Shown: piece by piece, positions 57,180-64,000 of the stretch
How positions within the stretch are numbered: position 1 is the first letter of the stretch
Layout of the letters: every line of letters starts with the position of its first letter
Made by a program: the position numbers and the translations under genes
From: Galerina marginata
Lineage: Eukaryota; Basidiomycota; Agaricomycetes; Agaricales; Galerinaceae
Direction of reading: 5' to 3'
NCBI GenBank assembly: GCA_023014335.1
Contig: JAECYW010000009.1
Location: forward strand, 2,356,001 to 2,420,000
DNA: 64,000 nt
The notes under the pieces: model-generated
Told to the model about the DNA's origin: nothing
Database searches by the model: none
The model's input: only the letters and a program-made list of their open reading frames with translations

Positions 57180-59033
57180 ACTGCTGATAACCTGTTAGAT
57201 ACTGGCACATTCCTAGGGCTGCGCACCGTACCTGTCAAGGGGCAGGCATCTGAGCATTTGGTGAAATCAGCAAGGATAGTTATTTCTTGAATTTACGAGC
57301 GGGCTGCCTGAGTGGTAAATTGGGTGGAGACCACACAAAAGCCCCGGGAATTTGAAGGGCAAAATGAGAAGTGAGGAATCCCAAGTTGGCAAGTAGGGAA
57401 ATGTGCTGGTTACCCCACACTGGGCGCAGAAAAGAATTTTTGCCTTTCGAAAATAGAGTGAAAATTTCTTAGAGTATATAATCTTTCAATTCTATAACAA
57501 GGGTTAGCCAAAAAAGATCTTAAAGTCGACTTTTTTTGTCCTTTTAGACAAGGTAAAGAAGGGAGTCCTCAATTATTTAATGAAGGTAAAATATTGACAT
57601 TGATTTTCCACAGCATTTACAGCAGCTTCTTGTAATACATGCTTCCAGTCCCTAGCAGTCCCTCCTGCTGTCTACTGAATTTCCTTTCCATCTACTTCAT
57701 ATATGGACTGTAAAGTATCCTTTATTACTTGAGAGTCACATAAGGTGACTCTCAGAGTAGATATAGTGTTACTTGTCACACTACTGAATTCATCTTCTTA
57801 CATTCACTAGCTTTGTAGGCCATTGCGTGGCATGGCAGAAACAAGTCCCTAATTTTTTTTTTTCATTTTTACATAACACAGGCTCAATAGACATATAGGC
57901 TACCAACAGTCTACGGTAAATACCTATTGCCTGCGTGCTGAACAAGTTACATGGCACTTGCTTCGGATGTAGACTGGCATGAAGCCAACGGAACAACGTC
58001 TCAGAAGGTTTGAACAGCCTGTGAAAGAAGGCAATGACAGGGACTGAGGGAGTGTTGCGACTGGGCATACATATCAGATGGCACAAGGGGGTGGCGGCAC
58101 GTTGTGAAAATACTAGAGGTCTATTTCTGAAGGTTCGGGCCTCTCCGAATTCAAAAATCGAGGTCCGAAAGCATTTGAGTCAGTGAGTGAGGGTGCAGAG
58201 GGGGGGTACATTTCGTCGTTCCGGTGGCTGTGTAGAAACCTCCGTCGGCGTCTGCGACCATGGGAAGTGAACTGATTGCCCAAAGATTCCGCAGTTAGGT
58301 GCCGAGACTTTACTTGCACCAATCCCGACGATAATATTGAAGGTAATGGAAATGGTTGCAGAACTTGCCACTTTCAGTAATTTCTCACATATGTTCCTCC
58401 GTGCAAAGACTTGCATGCAGAGCATCTTTCACTGTGTTTTGAGCGTTTGTGGGCTGATAGCTAGGTAGGCTGAGGCTGTAGGTACAGGATTCTCAAAAAT
58501 CCGAAGCCATAGGACAAAAAAACATATAAAAAAACATTGCAACTTGGAAAAATATACCTTATATAGAAGGAGGGGGAGGGGGAGGGGGTCAGCAAAATCC
58601 CCAAAAAAAATTTAGTGAGTGTTGGTACATTTTCCACGTTCCGCCACCCCCTTGAGATGGCAGTGGCAACAACAGCAATGGAATTCACCAGAAGATTTGA
58701 ATTCACTGCCCACCCATTAGCTAAGTTCTAACTAGTGTTTGAAAGTCCGGTCCAGTCCGGTTTTTTGGCCTCAAGAGCCTTAACCGCAGACCGGGACCGG
58801 TCCATCATAATTCAAAAAGTGAAAAAGACCAGACTGAACCGCAGTAGACCGGTTAAGAGAGGGCATCCGTATATTGGAAAGAACACCGTGCAAAGACGCC
58901 ATCAAAGAACGGCGGCTGATCCCAAGCTTGCGTGACTTGCTGACCAACGTCCAAATCTGGTTGCATGTGATTGCGTTCCTGCCAAAACTGGCGGTTGTGA
59001 CGAAATAGTATCTTTATCACGTCTTTACCTACA
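57180..59033. other. Long AT-rich intergenic stretch
   Basis: No supported gene. Contains a G-run tract with four or more GGGGG blocks at about 58568-58588, and from 58745 a patch of GGTCCGGTCC/CCGGTT words also seen near 18410 and 62590. It marks the change from gene-dense DNA to transposon-associated DNA. Confidence 0.45.
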
Positions 59034-60590
59034 ATGCACATCCTTAAAGCTCTCGTAAAGCTACAAGAACACGATGCCCTTCAAACCCTTAGCCTGAATG
59101 ATATATCTCGGTACTCAAGGCTTGTTGTCCACCTCAAAAACGACATTTTACTACCCCAACTGCTTGATCAAAGCGATTCCAGCATGCTGCCCAAAGTTCT
59201 GTCCGAAAGTGTGGCTGGTTTCTTGAGTGATGCTCTGGGGATCGATGAAGAATACATTCAAGATAGCTGGGACATCTTGAAGTTCTACGTTTGGGACTGT
59301 CAAATGGTTGCACTAACCAGTGAAGATTATGATTCTTTCAGGAAATTTGGATGGCCTCGGGGTATTAGTACGTGGATTTACCATCCTTAGATGTCTGTAG
59401 TTAGATTTACATAACTATCAGCTGCGCTTTCGATCTATTCACCAGAAACCACTTGTACAAAAGATGGCTGTCCGAATTCAAAGCCACTGAAGAAGGAAAA
59501 GCCTCGAAATGTGGTTGTTTACACACTTGCAAATGGTGTACAGGCCGCCCATGCTGTCATTTTGAGTTGCCCAAGTAAGTTTCTCATGCTTTTCCTGTTT
59601 GTATCATATATAATGTTACCCCTACGACTTGGCAGCTTGTGGAACAGACTATCACAATAACTTTAGTGTCCACAATGGAGAGCAAACTTACCATCAAGAG
59701 GTCCCACTCTACGTGCAGGTGGGAGAACACCAACTTGTTGAGAATGTTGTTATCCAGATGTGGATAAACAATATGGTGATTGCATGGTATGTATGCTAGT
59801 TGTCCTTGCCGTTCATGTCTTGACGTTTATCCACTACCTTATAGGGTCTCAGCATCAAACGCGGCAAAATCATACGAAATGAGCCTTGCTAAAGACTCCC
59901 TCAAGGACACTGAATGGCAATTTGGGTCGGAATTAACCACTGAGCAAGTTTGGGACGCATTTGTCATTGTCTCCCTGTTAGAAGACAAGCTCTGTATGTG
60001 CCAACAGCTCCGTGTACCACATACTGGATTACAGAAGGATAGGTTCAGGGAGGCAATGGCAGCGCGGAATAAGGACATTGTGCTGAATGGGCAACCTGAT
60101 GCCGTCGGTCATGCATGTGACAAGTGCTTCAGGAAGTACAAGACGGCAAGTGGTGAAATCCGTGAGTTCATTCAAATGGATATTGTACCCTTATTAACGT
60201 GATGGCTGGGCGTCAGGTTCGTGCCATCCTATTGTCGGAGATGGCTTGAATATCGGCCGACCATGTTGCGCAGTCTTCGCTTGTCGTGAGCCGCTGCAGA
60301 ATAACCGACATCGATACTGCAAGACCCACTTTGATCAACACAAAGTCTGCGCAATCGTTCAGTGCGCCAAACCGGTTACCAAAGATTCAAAAACATGTTC
60401 CAACCCCATGCACAAAGAATTCGAGCGAAAGAACAAGGAAAAGGGCGCTTCAAATTTTATACTCAAAGAGTGCTTCCGAAACACCAATGCATCTCAGCCA
60501 GTCGACACCCTCGGAACTCAACAAATTGATCAAGTAGAAGATGTTACAAGTTCTTACGTAGTAAAAGAACTTGTTTTCCGGCCTGCATAG
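59034..60590 (+). CDS. KDZ-transposon-associated CxC5/CxC6-type protein, no transposase
   Basis: Five exons (59034-59361, 59422-59574, 59636-59786, 59845-60161, 60217-60590) give 440 residues with closing phases. The helical N-terminal region (LLPQLLDQSDSSMLPKVLSE) leads to a CxC5-like cysteine cluster: ETTCTKDGCPNSKPLKKEKP with SCPTCGTDYHNNFSVH and a YVQV-type strand. A second cluster follows: ACDKCFRKYKTASGEIRSCH, RPCCAVFACREPLQ, RYCKTHFDQHKVCAIVQCAK and TCSNPMHKEFERK, fitting the CxC6 module. Such domains accompany KDZ (Kyakuja-Dileera-Zisupton) transposases in mushrooms and sometimes stand alone. No KDZ transposase follows here. Its last 16 codons lie inside a 189-bp segment repeated 890 bp downstream. 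The start at 59034 lacks upstream support, so the N terminus may be longer. Confidence 0.78.
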
Positions 60591-60730
60591 CAGGCAGAAA
60601 ACATTCCTAACGCAATGGTTGGAAATTCTCCCACTCATACAGTGACCCTGCATGGTTTCTGTATCTCAGCCATTACTCAGCCAATTTTGATGATTTTGGT
60701 ATCAAAAAATTCGTAAAAATCAGGGCTTTC
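60542..60730 (+). repeat. Direct repeat, copy A (overlaps the CxC5/CxC6 stop codon)
   Basis: 189 nt starting TGTTACAAGTTCTTACG; repeated at 61432-61620 without indels and with about nine mismatches (about 95% identity by eye). It includes two small palindromes, GTTCTT/AAGAAC and GCCTGC-ATA-GCAGGC. Confidence 0.88.
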
Positions 60731-61431
60731 ATGTGGCATGGGTATCCAGGGACGATTCGGTCATGTGATCTGTTCACACGACCCAAAAAGCGGAAATTTG
60801 TGTGAATTTACACTTGAAGCAGATTTAAGTGAGCTAGATATGCTAAAATATGTTGCCCAGACCAATCTAAAATAATGTACAAATATTTACATATGTTTTG
60901 CAATGATGTCATGGTGTCTAAATCTGGCAAACAGCCAGCTCAACTTGGTGAAAATCCGAAAATTGGTATTAAACTGACTGGATAATCCATAAAAGGCACA
61001 CCAAACATTGCAAAACATGACCAAATAACATGGAAATAATGTTCTAGCAGCTTACATAATCAAACTCACAGCAGGACTTTGTGCAATTGCCTTGGATTTG
61101 GTAATGCACCAACTTGGACAAAAATATTCTCAGGGATATGTCATGTGATATGTGTGCACAGACCATTTCTTAGGTAAAACAAACATTATCAGTATTTTTA
61201 TTTCATTTTAATGCCTTTAAAATCTCTCAATATAGCTTATTTACTGTGTTTTCAACAATATTCCGCATTTGGTATGTCACATCAAGATGTGACAATACGC
61301 ATGTGACACCATCTTTTAGCCCTGATTTTTCTGATAATTACACACTTTGTTTCAAGGCAATCCGATAGAAACTAAGCGACGTATAAATTAATCTTGTTAC
61401 AAGTTTCTTATTGTAGTCTAATAATTAATCT
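60731..61431. other. Spacer between the 189-bp direct repeats
   Basis: AT-rich and noncoding. Holds several TCATGTGA/TCACATG words, including two related blocks at about 60758-60782 and 61138-61164. Ends with a short local duplication of ATTAATCTTGTTACAAG (61388 and 61425). Confidence 0.6.
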
Positions 61432-61620
61432 TGTTACAAGTTCTTACGTAGTAAAAGAACTTGTTTTCCGGCCTGCATAGCAGGCAGAAAACATTCCTAA
61501 CGCGATTGTTCGAAATTCTCCCACTGCTATAGTGACCCTGCATGGTTTCTGTATCTCAGCCATTACTCAGCCAATTTTGATGATCTTGGTATCAAAAAAA
61601 TCGTAAAAATCAGGGCCTTC
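61432..61620 (+). repeat. Direct repeat, copy B
   Basis: Second copy of the 189-nt segment; followed at once by the perfect palindrome CTGGTCACGTGACCAG (61621-61636). No reading frame upstream continues the CxC6 protein here. Confidence 0.88.
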
Positions 61621-61762
61621 CTGGTCACGTGACCAGGCCGTTTTAGGCTTGTTAGAACCGCCTCATTTTTCTACTTTTTTTGAGTATAAGATCATCCCAA
61701 TAGCTTCAGAACTGAGCGGACTATGCATTATTTACTTATTTAACCTTTATTTATAGTCAGAC

Positions 61763-62292
61763 TTATCTTAAAAGTAAGAACTTGTTTTTGCCATGCGCAG
61801 CAATGGCCTCTGACCAAGTGGGGTTGAGGGGGAATTCATCAGCTTGAAGTGCCATAGGGGGCTCTGGTAGTTTTCCCCGCTGCCTCGCAGAGAGTTGCTC
61901 ATATGTGTGGGCATGGAGACAGCAGGGAGACTGTGCAACAGACATAGACTGAGCGATACAACATTGCTTGCACATGCGGCGCACGCATTGTGTAGACCCA
62001 CGGCGCTTGCATCCTTGCCTTCTGCAGATTATAGCTTGAGGTTGAGCAAGAATACCTGGAGAAACAGCTGCTGAACGAGGAACATCGGCCTTGGGGAAGA
62101 CGAAGTGGTAACTGCATGGTATACACTATTAAGATAAGGAGTCTGTTAATTCTCCACCATTAGTTATTAGTAGATACATACATGGATATAGTAGTGCCCC
62201 GGGAAATTTCCACCCTTGGCGAGCTTGACTTGTAACTGTCCTCCACATTTGTTGCACGAACAAGGTCCATTCACATCATGACACGGTGCCAT
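61763..62292 (-). CDS. Small cysteine-rich, GRF-like zinc-finger protein, transposon-associated type
   Basis: Two exons (62292-62182 and 62125-61763) give 157 residues. The N-terminal module CSCNKCGGQLQVKLAKGGNF with GHYYIHC resembles a GRF-type zinc finger (C-x-C, N-x-G/P-x-Y-x-x-C). A second cluster is ICRRQGCKRRGSTQCVRRMC followed by KQCCIAQS and SPCCLHAHTYEQL. The C terminus is neutral with LPEPPMALQADEFPLNPTW. Such short Cys-rich frames recur in mushroom repeat-rich DNA; I infer association with mobile elements from context, next to the CxC5/CxC6 gene and repeats. Function is unknown; a nucleic-acid-binding role would fit. Confidence 0.62.
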
Positions 62293-63361
62293 GGACAAAC
62301 GTTATGAAAAGTCGTAATATTGTTGTAAACGTCGTAATAGAATAAATTAAGAAATTAGAGAGGTATCACATATGAGAGTAAGAGGGATCGTGTGAAAGAG
62401 AGCGTTACAACGGCAGCGGGATAGACAGCACGACGGAGGAGGAGGACTTTGGAAAAATCAACAGAGGAAACATAGCACGTGCCCTATTTTGGGTGTTGCC
62501 GTCATGCAAACGCCGTGTGCGAACGGCGTCTTTTCCAATTCCCAGATTCTTTGGGTTAAGAGCAGTTTTTTGGCGGTCTATATATGGACTGGTTTTAACC
62601 AGTTACAGTTCAAACCGGCTCAAGACTGGTTACAAACCGGTCTTTTCCTCCTTTTACAGCCTCAGATCACTATATAAGCATGTAATCAGTGAAATTAGTA
62701 GACTTGACCATGACTAGACTGAATTTAAGTTGGGTAGTCAAGATGAAACTATCTTACTTTTCAAAATAAGGTCAAAAACACGAAATTTAGTTGACAATTA
62801 GTGAAGTTAGATATACTGTACCCGACCCTGAACCTGGCCAACCCAGGAAGATGGCCACCGATTTTCTACTGCTTGTATACCGAATGAAATGCCTCAAAAT
62901 TGGTATCATTCAAAAGGTATTGAGTAACTCTACAAGTATAAAAAATAAAAATGGAAATATTATTGCTCCAAGTGATACTATACGCCAAGGACTGCGTGGG
63001 TTTTTAAAATGTCACTATTTCCTTAATCGGAATCTGCCAATCTCGGATGGCAATCCATCCAGAGGCAGAACAACCGAACCCCTCCTCAAAATAGTTATAC
63101 AACTATGCTCTGACAGTAAGAATGAAGCCATTCCAATGTGAAAATTTAATTTAATCCTTGAAATTGGTTTGAAATCTTGACATTTTCCTAGGGCTAAATT
63201 TTTGAGCAGCCAGCGTACCTACAGCTTGCAACTATGCAACTCTTAGACATAAATTAGAAGGGATTCAAACTGTTTTAATTCCAAATTTATCTGTAGACTG
63301 TCCAGTTGTAAATTTCGCTTTTTATGAATTTTAGACGAGCATTTGGTCGCGCTATTGGCTT
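62293..63361. other. Repeat-rich intergenic stretch
   Basis: Contains ACCGGT/AACCGG words at about 62590-62645. A 116-codon plus-strand frame ending at 63141 looks random. No gene recognised. Confidence 0.4.
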
Positions 63362-63673
63362 AGATTGTTAAGGATGGGTTCGGAAGGCGGAGAGAGTGCA
63401 GCAGCTGCGGCTGCCAGGAGATGTTCGGGCTTTGGTCCTTACGTGGTATTGGCGTAGCGATGGGGGCCGTCCCTCCCTCGCAGGACTGGGTGGTTAGGTG
63501 GTCCGTCCCCCCTAGCAAAGGCCTGACGCACGAAGGACGCCGTTGGAGGGATTCGGAAGAAGTGGATGGGTTCGGGTCTGGTTCGGGGATTAGTAGTTTA
63601 TTGCGCGCTTTTGACTGGGGATTTGTATTAGTTAGGCGACCGGACTGCTTTCGCGCACCGGTATATAAATTGT

Positions 63674-63714
<41 letters not shown>

Positions 63715-63726
63715 TTGTTAAGGATG
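63362..63726 (+). mobile_element. Retroposed insert with poly(A) tail and 15-bp target-site duplication
   Basis: A GC-rich segment of about 300 nt (63377-63679) ends in a run of 33 A and is flanked by perfect direct repeats AGATTGTTAAGGATG at 63362-63376 and 63712-63726. This is the hallmark of target-primed reverse transcription by a LINE-type machinery. The insert has no clear RNA polymerase III A/B boxes, so it is more likely a 5'-truncated LINE 3' end or a retroposed transcript than a tRNA-derived SINE. The composition contrasts sharply with the AT-rich host DNA. The perfect duplication and long pure A tail suggest a recent event. Confidence 0.88.
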
Positions 63727-64000
63727 CCAGATTTCCGGAATGCAAATGTCGGAAAGAATACATTAGTCAAAAAGTGTTCAAAGATTATGAAACTTTAACA
63801 GAATTATTGAAATATTAAGGAAATATGGCCTGAAATTTTTCAAGCTCCTAGGATAATTATTGATTGAGATATAAGCAAACTATTATGGAGGGACCAAGAT
63901 TGACTATGTTCTATTTTAAGACATCAGTGCAAAACGTAATGAACCGAACAAGATTTGAATTGAAATCAGGCTGGCCAGGTTCCCTGTGAAACTGTCATTT
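63727..64000. other. AT-rich right edge
   Basis: No gene recognised up to the window end. Confidence 0.4.

Noticed and set aside
60575..60620. Helitron 3' end (GCCTGC-ATA-GCAGGC hairpin followed by CTAA)
   Set aside because: The repeat continues unchanged past CTAA in both copies, and the next base is not T, so this is not an element end.
62791..63141. 116-codon plus-strand frame
   Set aside because: AT-rich random-looking protein in repeat-rich DNA.
63377..63679. tRNA-derived SINE
   Set aside because: No convincing A box or B box; a LINE 3' end or retroposed transcript fits better.

Overview
The window is nuclear DNA of a filamentous basidiomycete, most likely an agaricomycete mushroom. 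Genes are dense and split by many 45-70 nt introns. The proteins are fungal (RSC7, zuotin, copper-fist factor, RRP43, RRP9), and two types are typical of mushrooms: a KDZ-transposon-associated CxC5/CxC6 protein and a small CaaX pheromone precursor. I rebuilt exons by hand from frame, splice consensus and family motifs. Coordinates are good to a base or two where exon phases close.

Left part (1-11 kb): the luminal half of the unfolded-protein-response sensor IRE1 runs off the left edge on the minus strand. An inverted, truncated but open second copy of its luminal domain lies on the plus strand, with a degenerate SRPK-like kinase between them. Then come tRNA-Ser(CGA), aspartate-semialdehyde dehydrogenase and the exosome subunit RRP43.

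Middle part (11-33 kb): a HET-domain protein; a secreted protein with two tandem ricin-B-type lectin modules; two serine beta-lactamase-fold esterase paralogues in inverted orientation on either side of the chromatin remodeller subunit RSC7; a possible Rrn9-like nuclear protein; a nucleotidyltransferase-fold protein whose only consistent splice model needs an AT-AC intron; an unknown gene; geranylgeranyl diphosphate synthase; and a caspase-fold (C14) protein.

Right part (33-57 kb): zuotin, an alpha/beta hydrolase, a Mac1/Cuf1-type copper-fist factor whose start codon is an exon by itself, alanine aminotransferase, the U3 snoRNP WD40 protein RRP9, intron-containing tRNA-Asn(GTT), a CCC1/VIT1-type iron/manganese transporter, a 31-residue putative mating pheromone precursor, a Ca2+/calmodulin-dependent protein kinase, and an HMG-CoA lyase with a 6-nt microexon and a C-terminal SKL.

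Right end (57-64 kb): AT-rich and transposon-associated. It holds the CxC5/CxC6 protein without a transposase, a 189-bp direct repeat, a small cysteine-rich gene, and a poly(A)-tailed retroposed insert with a perfect 15-bp target-site duplication.

Most genes are unrelated housekeeping genes, not one pathway. Themes worth following are local inverted partial duplication, non-canonical introns and microexons, and the isolated pheromone gene.
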